From positions 1 through 64,000 of the forward strand of contig NZ_ASCA01000050.1 in NCBI RefSeq assembly GCF_002760245.1: a stretch of DNA of 64,000 bases. Direction: 5' to 3'. This DNA is from Streptococcus suis YS161. GTDB taxonomy: Bacteria > Bacillota > Bacilli > Lactobacillales > Streptococcaceae. Shown here piece by piece: positions 1-8,259 of this stretch. The notes under the pieces were generated by a model, which worked only from the letters and a program-made list of their open reading frames with translations, searched no databases and was not told the DNA's origin. The position numbers and the translations under genes are program-made. The stretch's first letter is position 1; the number at the start of each line of letters is the position of its first letter.

Positions 1-86
1 CCCGTTTGGTCATAAACTGCTCAGACGGGAATAGTTCCTTTAATTGTTTAAATGCTTAACTTAATGACATTGGGTAAACCAGACTC

Positions 87-704
87 TTACTCTTTAAAAA
101 CAAATTCTAGTTGAATTTCAGGTGAGATAGCACTAAATAAATTTTGATAGTAGTTTTTGGCTGACTCTTTTATGTCTTCCTGATAATCTGCTAGAAACGT
201 TTCTTGTTCTGCTGACTGAAATTCATCTGTGATAAGTTGGGCAGTATCGATTTCTTCTGTCGCAAAACTCAGTATCTCACCACTCTTATCATATAAGGTA
301 TAAGGCTCTTCTGCATCGAATTCCAATCCAATGACTTTAAAGGCTGGAAGGGTAATTTTGTACCGATTTTCAGAAAGATGTTCAATGGATACAGGACTTT
401 TGATACCAAATTTTGCCTTGTACTTGATAATTAAGAGGGCTGATTTTTCTGAGAAGGGCATTTCTTGACCAAATAAGACCGTGTAGTTTTTAGCGGTCAC
501 AATTTTCTGGACAGCTGTATTTAGAAATACTAGTTCATTGACTTGCTCGACAGACTCAATAGCCGCATGGACACTCACTTCCTGCTGATTACTCTTTTCA
601 CCAGAAATGTAGCCGTATCCCCATACACCACACAATAACAGAAGGAAAGACAGAACAAGCCATAGATAGACTTTTATATTTAAAAATAATTTGATAATTT
701 TCAT
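87..704 (-). CDS. Membrane-anchored DUF4230-like protein
   Basis: A 205-residue protein with one N-terminal membrane segment (about residues 10-30) followed by a soluble extracytoplasmic domain of about 170 residues. The pattern of a short anchor, then an alternating beta/alpha domain beginning near VNELVFLNTAVQKI, resembles the DUF4230 family, whose function is unknown. There is no lipobox or cell-wall sorting motif. It is the last gene of a minus-strand run after parC and the tiny ORF at 756-866. The ATG follows GGGGAGGTAAAT, a good ribosome site. The family call is from memory and is tentative; the coding call is firm. Confidence 0.7.
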   Translation of the reverse strand: MKIIKLFLNIKVYLWLVLSFLLLLCGVWGYGYISGEKSNQQEVSVHAAIESVEQVNELVFLNTAVQKIVTAKNYTVLFGQEMPFSEKSALLIIKYKAKFGIKSPVSIEHLSENRYKITLPAFKVIGLEFDAEEPYTLYDKSGEILSFATEEIDTAQLITDEFQSAEQETFLADYQEDIKESAKNYYQNLFSAISPEIQLEFVFKE

Positions 705-755
705 AAAATTTACCTCCCCTACAGTATAGCAAAAAGACTGCCTTACAGGCCTCGA

Positions 756-866
756 TTAGTACCAACCAGTCAGCTGGTGAAGCCAGTCCTCAAAGGTAGG
801 AAAGACTTTCATGGCAAGGACTATCAGTACTAAGATAGTGAACAAAATAAGGAATTTCTTTTTCAT
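756..866 (-). CDS. Small single-pass membrane peptide (36 aa)
   Basis: An open frame of 36 codons whose ATG lies nine bases after the parC stop codon. The product starts MKKKFLILFTILVLIVLAM, a positively charged start plus one hydrophobic helix, and ends with a short polar tail (TFEDWLHQLTGWY). There is no strong Shine-Dalgarno sequence, so it would depend on coupling to parC translation. A lysine start plus clean transmembrane helix argues for a real microprotein, but such short frames can arise by chance. Function unknown. Confidence 0.5.
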   Translation of the reverse strand: MKKKFLILFTILVLIVLAMKVFPTFEDWLHQLTGWY

Positions 867-875
867 TCTAAATAC

Positions 876-3329
876 CTAATCAATCCAGGCTCTGAAGACT
901 TCTTCATCGGAAATGGTATCCGAAATGAAGCTGCCGTTGCTAGTGCGTTCAGACAGGCTGAGCTGGGTCACATCAACCTCATAGAGTTTGCCCGTTTTGG
1001 ACTGCACGTGAAGGATTTGGCTAGTCGTTTCATCTTCATTTGCTGTGCTAAAGAGGTCAAAATCACCCTGGTCCGTCAAGACTGGACCCGCCGCAAAGAC
1101 ACGGTGAGGCTTAGCCTTGAGTTCGCGAAGCACCTGCAAACCACGCTTGGCACGGCTGGTCACAGGGATTTCCTCCGTAGCCATCCGCTTAAGGCTACCA
1201 CGCTGGGTCAGAAGATAGACAGAGCTCGTGTTGCTGATAAAGGCCGCAGCCACCACATCCCCATCCTTGAGGTTGACCGCCTTGACACCGGCCGCCTTGG
1301 CACCGATGATTGGCACTTCTTCGATGTTAAATCGCAGAGCGTAGCCCTTTTCTGTGATGAGCATGATGTCATCCAAGACCACAGGCGATACAGTTATGAC
1401 CACATCCTCTGCATCTTTGAGTTTGGCATACTTGGTTGACTTGGACTTGTAAGTCCGCCATGGAGTAAATTCCTTCCGCTCTACACGTTTGATTTGACCG
1501 TATTTAGTCACCGCGAAATAAGTGCCCTCTTCAAAATTCTCAACCAGTTCAGCGAAGATAACCTCTTCATTGGTGTCAAAGTTCATCAGGGTCTGGCTCA
1601 GGTGTTCACCAATGTCTTTCCAACGAATATCTGTCAGTTCATGGACAGGTCGGTAGATGACATTTCCAAGATTGGTAAAGAGCAAGAGGTGCTGGGTTGT
1701 CTTGGCATTCTGCAAGAAAATCAACTGGTCATCCTCTCGTTTGCCCATTTCTTCAAGGGTTGAGGCATTGAAAGAACGAGGACTGGTCCGTTTGATATAG
1801 CCTGCCTTGGTCACGCTGACAAAGGTTTCTTCTTCGACAATCAAGCTGGCGGTGTCAATCTCAATCGCTTCTGCCTGATCCTGCAATTCACTCAAACGAG
1901 GATTGCCAAACTGCTTCTTAACCTCACGCAGTTCTTTCTTCATCAGATTGAACATGGTCCGCTCATCGCCGATAATGGCTGCCAAGGTCTGAATCTGCTC
2001 GCGTAGGGCTGCTTCTTCGTTTTCCAAAGTCACAATATCGGTATTGGTCAAGCGGTAGAGTTGCAAGGTCACGATAGCTTCTGCCTGTTCCTCGCTAAAC
2101 TCATAGCTGACTTTCAAGTTTTCCTTAGCATCGGCCTTATTTTCAGAAGCACGAATAAGGGCAATAACCTCGTCCAAAATGGAAATAACACGAATCAAGC
2201 CTTCTACGATATGGAGGCGTTTTTCAGCTTTTTCCTTGTCAAACTTAGAACGGGCAATGATAATCTCACGGCGGTGGGCAATGTAGCTAGACAAAATCTT
2301 CTGCAAGCCAACCTGACGCGGTGTGAAGTTATCAATAGCCACCATGTTGAAGTTATAATTGATTTGCAGGTCGGTGTACTTGTAAAGATAGTTGAGAATG
2401 GTTTGCTCATCGCTGTCTTTTTTCAGCTCAATGGCAATCCGCAGACCTGTCCGGTCTGACTCATCACGCACCTCAGCAATGCCAGGCACCTTGTTGTTGA
2501 CACGGACATCATCAATCTTCTTAACCAGAACAGCCTTGTTGACTTCATAAGGAATCTCGGTAATGACAATCTGTTTCTTACCAGCTTTCAGTTGTTCGAT
2601 TTCACAACGACTGCGGACTACGACACGGCCCTTACCAGTCTCATAGGCTTTCTTGATTTCGTCAGCCCCTTGAATAATGGCACCTGTTGGGAAGTCTGGC
2701 CCAGGCAAGAACTCCATCAGCTTTTCTAACTTAGCAGTCGGATGGTCAATCATATAGACAACAGCATCAATGACCTCAGCCAAATTATGTGGCGGGATGT
2801 CAGTCGCGTACCCAGCTGAAATTCCTGTCGCTCCATTAACCAAGAGATTAGGGAAGGCAGCTGGTAGCACAGTGGGTTCTTTTTCCGTATCATCAAAATT
2901 CCAAGCAAATGGCACCGTCTTTTTCTCGATGTCAGCCAAGAGATAGCCAGCCATTTCCGATAGACGAGCCTCGGTGTAACGCATAGCCGCAGGCGGATCG
3001 CCGTCCATGGAACCGTTATTTCCATGCATCTCCACCAAAATCTCGCGGTTTTTCCAGTCCTGACTCATGCGGACCATGGCATCATAAATAGAGAAATCAC
3101 CGTGCGGGTGGAAATTCCCCATGATATTACCGACTGACTTGGCAGACTTACGATAGCCCTTGTCAAAGGTGTTGCCGTCCTTATTCATAGAATAAAGAAT
3201 CCGACGTTGCACGGGCTTTAGACCGTCACGAATGTCCGGCAATGCCCGCTCCTGAATAATGTATTTGGAGTAGCGACCAAAACGCTCTCCCATAATGTCC
3301 TCAAGGGACATGTTTTGAATGTTAGACAT
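876..3329 (-). CDS. parC: DNA topoisomerase IV subunit A, with S79F
   Basis: Breakage-reunion subunit of topoisomerase IV, which decatenates chromosomes together with ParE. At 817 aa it has the usual streptococcal length. Catalytic Tyr118 sits in AAMRYTEAR and the QRDR reads HPHGDFSIYDAMV. Streptococcal ParC normally has Ser at 79; here codon 79 (3093-3095) is TTC, Phe, the well-known fluoroquinolone resistance substitution. Asp83 is intact. The C-terminal beta-propeller repeats follow residue ~490. The start MSNIQNMSLEDIM matches the family. No Shine-Dalgarno precedes the ATG; a TTGACT box and a weak TATCTT lie just upstream, so the mRNA may be nearly leaderless. parE is 6 kb away because an accessory island intervenes. 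Confidence 0.97.
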   Translation of the reverse strand: MSNIQNMSLEDIMGERFGRYSKYIIQERALPDIRDGLKPVQRRILYSMNKDGNTFDKGYRKSAKSVGNIMGNFHPHGDFSIYDAMVRMSQDWKNREILVEMHGNNGSMDGDPPAAMRYTEARLSEMAGYLLADIEKKTVPFAWNFDDTEKEPTVLPAAFPNLLVNGATGISAGYATDIPPHNLAEVIDAVVYMIDHPTAKLEKLMEFLPGPDFPTGAIIQGADEIKKAYETGKGRVVVRSRCEIEQLKAGKKQIVITEIPYEVNKAVLVKKIDDVRVNNKVPGIAEVRDESDRTGLRIAIELKKDSDEQTILNYLYKYTDLQINYNFNMVAIDNFTPRQVGLQKILSSYIAHRREIIIARSKFDKEKAEKRLHIVEGLIRVISILDEVIALIRASENKADAKENLKVSYEFSEEQAEAIVTLQLYRLTNTDIVTLENEEAALREQIQTLAAIIGDERTMFNLMKKELREVKKQFGNPRLSELQDQAEAIEIDTASLIVEEETFVSVTKAGYIKRTSPRSFNASTLEEMGKREDDQLIFLQNAKTTQHLLLFTNLGNVIYRPVHELTDIRWKDIGEHLSQTLMNFDTNEEVIFAELVENFEEGTYFAVTKYGQIKRVERKEFTPWRTYKSKSTKYAKLKDAEDVVITVSPVVLDDIMLITEKGYALRFNIEEVPIIGAKAAGVKAVNLKDGDVVAAAFISNTSSVYLLTQRGSLKRMATEEIPVTSRAKRGLQVLRELKAKPHRVFAAGPVLTDQGDFDLFSTANEDETTSQILHVQSKTGKLYEVDVTQLSLSERTSNGSFISDTISDEEVFRAWID

Positions 3330-3710
3330 AAATTAAGATACAAAGCCCGTAAAAGACAAAGTCAAAATAGGAAATCAGCAGAAAATCCTGATTTTCAAGA
3401 CGATTTATCTTTTTGACACAGTCTTTAGGGCGTGTTCAGTTGTTTCTACTAACTGAACATTCCTTTCTTTGTTTCTTGACGGAAAGTTTATCTTTCTTTT
3501 TTACTTTTTTTGATAATCGCCTTAGGTAGTGGGGACGGAAGAGACCTCCTGCGGAGTTCCATTCCTAAGTTAGAAGCCAAAGTCTTCCAACTTCCCTGAA
3601 GCTAATAACCTTGTTATTAGCTTCTTTCACTACGGCGGCGATTATCCTTTTTGGGCTCGCTCACGCTCGCTTGCATGCCGTAGCAAAATGTTAATGCTGA
3701 GCCATAATTT
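3330..3710. repeat. Intergenic region with inverted-repeat element (3512-3646)
   Basis: No gene is seen in these 381 bases. The parC-proximal part (3330-3420) holds the presumed parC promoter. Positions 3512-3646 form a small element with terminal inverted repeats, GATAATCGCC at 3512-3521 and GGCGATTATC at 3637-3646, extended inward by TAGTG/CACTA. Inside lies a perfect hairpin, GAAGCTAATAA-CCTTG-TTATTAGCTTC. It looks like a miniature inverted-repeat element at the 3' edge of the island; no second copy was recognised in the window. Confidence 0.6.
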
Positions 3711-4496
3711 TTATAACTTCTCTAAAAGAGGCGAGAAATCACTAGCAAAATTATCCTCATTTATAAACTGAAATTCTTTATAAATATCATTCAACACCTC
3801 TAGTATGTCATTCAAATAATCAATATCGTATTTAGTATCCGTATTAAACATGGTATCAATTTCACGTACCAGGGTATCCAAATTAGATTTTTTGCTTAGA
3901 TATAGACACTCAAATCCTTGATAATTATCAATTTTTCTAAATTTGGCTAATTGTTCTGATAAAAGGCTTATTTTATTTATGTATCCTCGTCCTTCAAATT
4001 CTTCATATTGCAATTTGAGATATTCTATAAATTTTAATGCACTCAAAAAATCAATATCATCTGTATGATTATTTGCATGTGCGAACTCATGTCTGGCATT
4101 CAATAGCTCAATGTAAGCATTCTTATAATTTTCACAGCTAGCAGGTAGAAATAGTTTAAATTCCGAGGAGTAGACTTTTATTTCTTTTTTTATTCTGTCA
4201 AGTGTTGGAGTAATCGGAAAATTTTCTATCGGCATCTGCTTTAAAATAAATTTATCCTTTGCAGTCTTTCTCTCTTCTTCAAATTCAATTTCTAAAATTG
4301 AATAGATAGAATATTTAAGTAACTGTTCAGACAAAGAATAGATTGCGACAACCAAAGAACTCTCCAAAGTCTTAGTTAGGTTTTGTGAAATCTGAATGAG
4401 CGGATTACCTGCCAGCTGTTTTAATTGGTTATAACCGCTTAACATTTCTTCAATTTGATTAACCCTATTTTGATAAGAAAATACATTATTCACCAT
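3711..4496 (-). CDS. HEPN-motif protein, probable RNase-type effector
   Basis: A 261-residue, largely helical protein carrying RHEFAH at residues 135-140. This fits the HEPN consensus R-(N/H/D)-x3-H (Rx4H), the catalytic dyad of metal-independent RNases in toxins and abortive-infection systems. An N-terminal helical region and a long C-terminal helical extension flank it, as in RiboL-PSP-HEPN or MAE_28990-like families; I cannot choose between them. Its ATG overlaps the end of the specificity-subunit gene by 11 bases, implying translational coupling to the R-M genes. It has no ATPase domain, unlike PrrC. Role inferred: back-up effector or accessory of the adjoining restriction system. Coding is firm, the biochemical role is not. 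Confidence 0.72.
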   Translation of the reverse strand: MVNNVFSYQNRVNQIEEMLSGYNQLKQLAGNPLIQISQNLTKTLESSLVVAIYSLSEQLLKYSIYSILEIEFEEERKTAKDKFILKQMPIENFPITPTLDRIKKEIKVYSSEFKLFLPASCENYKNAYIELLNARHEFAHANNHTDDIDFLSALKFIEYLKLQYEEFEGRGYINKISLLSEQLAKFRKIDNYQGFECLYLSKKSNLDTLVREIDTMFNTDTKYDIDYLNDILEVLNDIYKEFQFINEDNFASDFSPLLEKL

Positions 4497-5700
4497 ATCT
4501 CACAACCTCTTTTGTCGCTTGAATTTTCTTGTCTGTCCATTCAACCAAGTCTTTAATTACCAGTTTTTCAATAACTTTGATGAAGTCGGACATGAAGGTA
4601 TAATCAGGTCGATTGTTTTGGGTAGGAATTTGAAATTCCATATCGTATGTTTGTGATGCCCTAAGTTTATGTCCAAAATCATACTTACCAAGCAACTGTT
4701 TCTCAATAATTGTTTTCAAATACAATAAAGATTTCGGTTGAGTATTTTCTGAGTTCCAAAATACACCAGTATCATCACCAGCTCCAAATTCATACCCTCG
4801 ATAAAATGTATTTCCAAAAATATCAATTGTAATTGAATGTTTTGGAAATTTTCTCACATCATTACCAATCTTACCAACTATGCCTGTATTGGTTGTACCA
4901 GCCATAACAAAGGGTAAATCACCTTGAATTTGATCATCTTTCTTTAAGCGTCGCCCTTGATGGATTGATGGAAAGAGTGTTCTCATCGAAACTGGAGATG
5001 GCGACAATATACCCAAATACTCTACTCTACTCTCAGTATCGGTCAGTTTGGTGAATGTGTCAAGTATTTTCTCATCATTTTTTGTAAGGTGATAATCTTT
5101 AAGTCCAGTTACTGTTAGGTAAGCCTCGAGCGTCTCGATGCGTTCAGCCTCGAGCGCCTTTATGTAGTTTTCAATATATTGAAAATCAATTTTACCATTT
5201 TTTATCGGCAATATAAAGTACGATGATAAAAAAGTTTCATCAACATCTCGTACAAGCCCAGATAGCAATTTTGGCTTTAATTTATTTAGTAAAGTTTGGA
5301 AGTAAAAAACATAGTGTCGTGTCATTGATATTAAAGGGATTACCTTGCGAACAAACTGCCCTGCATACCAAGGTTTATTGCGATAGAAAAAATCCATTTG
5401 TAACAGACCTAAGCTCCACACACCTGCATCATTAACATTTTCTTGGTTGACAAATCCTGTTGACTGTAAAATACCCTGATTTTGAGAAGTTCGTGTAACA
5501 TAATCATATCCATCACCCTCTGTAAGCATATCCTTATTAAAACTAAGTGTGTTTTCAATTTTAAACAACTTAGAAACAGGATACTCCCGCCACTCTCCCC
5601 CTGCCTCTTCAAACTCTTTGTCTAGTTTGGCTAGGCGAGGGCTTAGGGCTTTTTTGTAGCGTCTTCCCCTTTTTGCTGGAGGAGTTGGGTCACTTCCCAA
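4486..5700 (-). CDS. Type IIB/Type I-like specificity subunit, two TRDs
   Basis: A 404-residue DNA sequence-recognition subunit of the HsdS/BcgIB kind. A first target-recognition domain spans about 40-195, a helical spacer near residues 196-220 (NYIKALEAERIETLEAYL) links to a second recognition domain (about 225-390), and a C-terminal helix closes it. Two TRDs predict an asymmetric bipartite site. It overlaps the 3' end of the fused nuclease-methylase gene by 58 bases; the basic N-terminus up to KKALSPRLAKLDKEF is kept because this ATG gives the full frame, though a later start cannot be excluded. The closest concept is BcgIB, which works with a subunit that both cuts and methylates. The recognised sequence cannot be read from the protein. 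Confidence 0.85.
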   Translation of the reverse strand: MGSDPTPPAKRGRRYKKALSPRLAKLDKEFEEAGGEWREYPVSKLFKIENTLSFNKDMLTEGDGYDYVTRTSQNQGILQSTGFVNQENVNDAGVWSLGLLQMDFFYRNKPWYAGQFVRKVIPLISMTRHYVFYFQTLLNKLKPKLLSGLVRDVDETFLSSYFILPIKNGKIDFQYIENYIKALEAERIETLEAYLTVTGLKDYHLTKNDEKILDTFTKLTDTESRVEYLGILSPSPVSMRTLFPSIHQGRRLKKDDQIQGDLPFVMAGTTNTGIVGKIGNDVRKFPKHSITIDIFGNTFYRGYEFGAGDDTGVFWNSENTQPKSLLYLKTIIEKQLLGKYDFGHKLRASQTYDMEFQIPTQNNRPDYTFMSDFIKVIEKLVIKDLVEWTDKKIQATKEVVRYGE

Positions 5701-7667
5701 GAAAGGTAGTCAGCAACGGTCTTTTTGAAATCCTCTAAGGTTGGCTTAGTATCAATGACTTGGTGTTGCTCAAAATTCCAATCATTACCATTTAGACTGA
5801 TAAAATCCTCTATATAGACAGCATCCAAATCCCAGTCCGCCTCAACTTTAGCCCGACTACCTGCCTTGTAAATCTTGATGATATCTTGATAACGTTGAAC
5901 AGGGCTATCTACTTCTGAAATACCACGTTTAGCGCGCTTGTAGCCATCATTTCTGAAGTCAATGAATTTGACAGGGCGTTCTACATCGTGAGGGGTCTTA
6001 GCTTCAAAAATATAAATAGAGGTCTGCACTCCTGCCATTGGCACGAAAAGATCTACTGGCATCTTGATTGAAGCAAGCATGGTATGCTTTCTAAGAATAG
6101 ATTGGGCTGTCTTTGTAGCTTTACCAGAGCCTGCTGAATCTTGGATGATAATCGCACCTAAGCCACCTTTTTCCATCTTCTCAAGACCATGTTCTAAGAA
6201 AGGTAGCCCGTTTTCATCGTAAGAAAAAGGTGGATTCAACAAAAGACGGTCAGCCTTAAAGTTTTCAAAAAGACTTTCTGGGCGGTTAAAGGCTGAACCT
6301 TTCTCAATACGACTCGAACCATCACCGCGTAAAATCATGTTGGTCGCAGCCAAGGTAAACATCTCTGCATTTAGCTCAACACCGAGAAGATTGTTTTTCT
6401 TGAGTGCATCAATAGCTTCATTTGCGGCCGTGGTCGCCTTACCAAAGATAGCATTAGCATCATCTATCATCAATTCCATTGCAGAAATCAGGAAACCTGC
6501 AGAACCTGTCGCCAAGTCCATAACTTTGTTATCTTTTTTAATCGCTAAAATCTGTGACATCATCTTAGTCACATAAGGCGGCGTTAAGACAATCCCAATT
6601 TCCTTACCATCTCCAAGGGCATACTTGAGAAACTCAGAGTACATTTCCCCCATAATATCAATATGGCCACCTAAACCGTCAATAGCTTTGAAAATGTATT
6701 CATAGATAAAGGTGAAAATTTGTTTGGTCACACTTGCCTGACCATCAATCAACTTGGCAACTTCTTTATCAAGGTCTGTCTTTTCGTCACGCTGAGCATC
6801 TTTTGAAATTTCCTTGAAAGAAGAAATCATCAAGTCACGCTTGGTTTTCTCAATCCCTCTGTTTTCTAGGAAATTTGAAATATGCGTTACAATCAATTCG
6901 CCATCATGCTTGTCCTTGACTTGCTTTCCTAATAAATTGTCAGGAACTAAACCGTCATCTAACTTTATTTTTTCACCATTTGGAGTAAGCATTTCGATAT
7001 CTTGCATGGCCAAAAGCATACCAGATACATAAAGAACTCGTTGTGGAGCAGTAATATTGTGATTGTGCATCAAGCGATTGAGTTTCTTGGCATAACTTTG
7101 CAAGACAGCTTGACTATCAATTAAAATCTGATGTTTTTCTTCTTCTGTCAGAACAGCATTTTTATAGAAAGTTTCAAAACTTTTTTCATTTTCAAGAAAA
7201 TCAAGCGATTGAACAGCGGTCAATTCTTTATAAGCATTCAATGCCGAACCGAAAACGTAGTAAACTTTGAATACAACATTTTCTTCATTGTCACCAGCAA
7301 CGCCAATCGCAAAGACTTCACTGTATTTCCCAGAAGCAATCATGTTCCGAGCATAGTAAAGAGAACCATTCACTGCGTAAGCAGAAACTGAACTATCATC
7401 TTGTTTAATACCGTCTTTATTTTCAGCAAGTAATTTTTTTGCTGAGAATTTATTTTCAAAGATAACAGGGCGACTATATTTTTCTACATGAAAGTCTGGT
7501 TTACCAAAATTAGCTTTAGACTCCGTTTTCGCAGACCCCCTCAGAGCCTCTTTCATATAGGAGCTCATACCTGATTCTTCATTGTAGTCTTGCAACTTTC
7601 GTAATCCAATACGGTCTAACTGACCTTTTACCCAGTCATTAACATCTGACTCTAATTTCCACTCCAT
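5643..7667 (-). CDS. BcgI-like fused endonuclease / N6-adenine methylase
   Basis: A 674-residue protein joining a nuclease and a methyltransferase. Near the N-terminus GKPDF (P57-D58) and ENK (E71-K73) form a PD-(D/E)xK catalytic core, as in HsdR N-termini and BcgIA. A helical region follows, then the gamma-class methylase: motif I DLATGSAGFL (384-393) and motif IV NPPF (478-481). Ordinary HsdM is about 500 aa and lacks the nuclease, so this is best read as a Type IIB (BcgI-like) RM subunit acting with the following specificity subunit and needing no hsdR. Type IIB enzymes cut on both sides of their site. It starts three bases after the RelA-like gene, with only a weak GGGG ribosome site, so coupling is likely. 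Confidence 0.85.
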   Translation of the reverse strand: MEWKLESDVNDWVKGQLDRIGLRKLQDYNEESGMSSYMKEALRGSAKTESKANFGKPDFHVEKYSRPVIFENKFSAKKLLAENKDGIKQDDSSVSAYAVNGSLYYARNMIASGKYSEVFAIGVAGDNEENVVFKVYYVFGSALNAYKELTAVQSLDFLENEKSFETFYKNAVLTEEEKHQILIDSQAVLQSYAKKLNRLMHNHNITAPQRVLYVSGMLLAMQDIEMLTPNGEKIKLDDGLVPDNLLGKQVKDKHDGELIVTHISNFLENRGIEKTKRDLMISSFKEISKDAQRDEKTDLDKEVAKLIDGQASVTKQIFTFIYEYIFKAIDGLGGHIDIMGEMYSEFLKYALGDGKEIGIVLTPPYVTKMMSQILAIKKDNKVMDLATGSAGFLISAMELMIDDANAIFGKATTAANEAIDALKKNNLLGVELNAEMFTLAATNMILRGDGSSRIEKGSAFNRPESLFENFKADRLLLNPPFSYDENGLPFLEHGLEKMEKGGLGAIIIQDSAGSGKATKTAQSILRKHTMLASIKMPVDLFVPMAGVQTSIYIFEAKTPHDVERPVKFIDFRNDGYKRAKRGISEVDSPVQRYQDIIKIYKAGSRAKVEADWDLDAVYIEDFISLNGNDWNFEQHQVIDTKPTLEDFKKTVADYLSWEVTQLLQQKGEDATKKP

Positions 7668-7670
7668 TTT

Positions 7671-8231
7671 TTACCCCACAAACTTCCTTTTATACTTAAT
7701 ATGACTAGCAATATTGCCTTCTACATCCTTCTCATCCCACAGTTGCAATTCCCACGGATAATAAAAATTACTCTTATTTTTAAAATAGATATGAATGCCG
7801 ACATAGTCGTCCTTATCTCGCAGGTACCAGTTTTTCAGTCCATATTTTTCCTGCCAGTTATCCAGACGCTCCATGACCTCCGCGATTTCCTCAGAAGTCA
7901 AAATCATACGAGCACCGAAAATATCATTGAGAATGGAGTTGACAGGATAGCCCTCGCTTCTCTCCTTAAAACGCTCAATCTTATCCAAAATCGATTCTGA
8001 TGTTTTGACACGATAAAAATAGGCAATATCCTTGACATCTGCACGCATCAAATAGTCATTGATAGCCTCGTGTAAGTTGAGCCGATAGGTCAGAATAGGC
8101 TGAGTAGGTACCTTGGCAAAGGTATGCTTAAGATTGACTTTTTCAACCTTACCTGTTTCAAAATAATCCTTTGAATACTCCAGATGAATACGGTTAATTT
8201 CACTGATTAATCGTTCAACTTTCTCTAACAT
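7671..8231 (-). CDS. RelA/SpoT-domain nucleotidyltransferase-like protein
   Basis: A 186-residue protein with the (p)ppGpp synthetase fold signatures in order: YRVKTSESILDKI (73-85, substrate-binding Arg/Lys), LNDIFGAR (101-108, metal Asp103), DYVGIHIYF (142-150, G-loop Tyr143) and WELQLWD (160-166, catalytic Glu161). There is no hydrolase (HD), TGS or ACT domain, so it is a stand-alone small synthetase. Stand-alone family members either make alarmones or, as toxSAS toxins, pyrophosphorylate tRNA or make (pp)pApp. Its stop lies three bases before the BcgI-like RM gene, pointing to a defence role rather than housekeeping stringent control (inference). AAAAGGAG precedes the ATG. No obvious antitoxin is adjacent unless DUF1232 or an RM subunit serves. 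Confidence 0.78.
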   Translation of the reverse strand: MLEKVERLISEINRIHLEYSKDYFETGKVEKVNLKHTFAKVPTQPILTYRLNLHEAINDYLMRADVKDIAYFYRVKTSESILDKIERFKERSEGYPVNSILNDIFGARMILTSEEIAEVMERLDNWQEKYGLKNWYLRDKDDYVGIHIYFKNKSNFYYPWELQLWDEKDVEGNIASHIKYKRKFVG

Positions 8232-8259
8232 CTTCTTTCTCCTTTTGAAAATAGCAGAG

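Noticed and set aside
1008-1439. Long plus-strand frames antisense to parC, and similar ones antisense to rexA, pcrA, uvrC and dapA
   Set aside because: No ribosome sites, unnatural composition, and all lie opposite strongly conserved core genes.
3512-3646. CRISPR or tandem array near the island edge
   Set aside because: Only inverted, not regularly spaced direct repeats.
5643-7667. Calling the methylase an ordinary HsdM with a missing hsdR
   Set aside because: Length (674 aa) and the N-terminal PD/ExK core fit a BcgI-like fused enzyme better.
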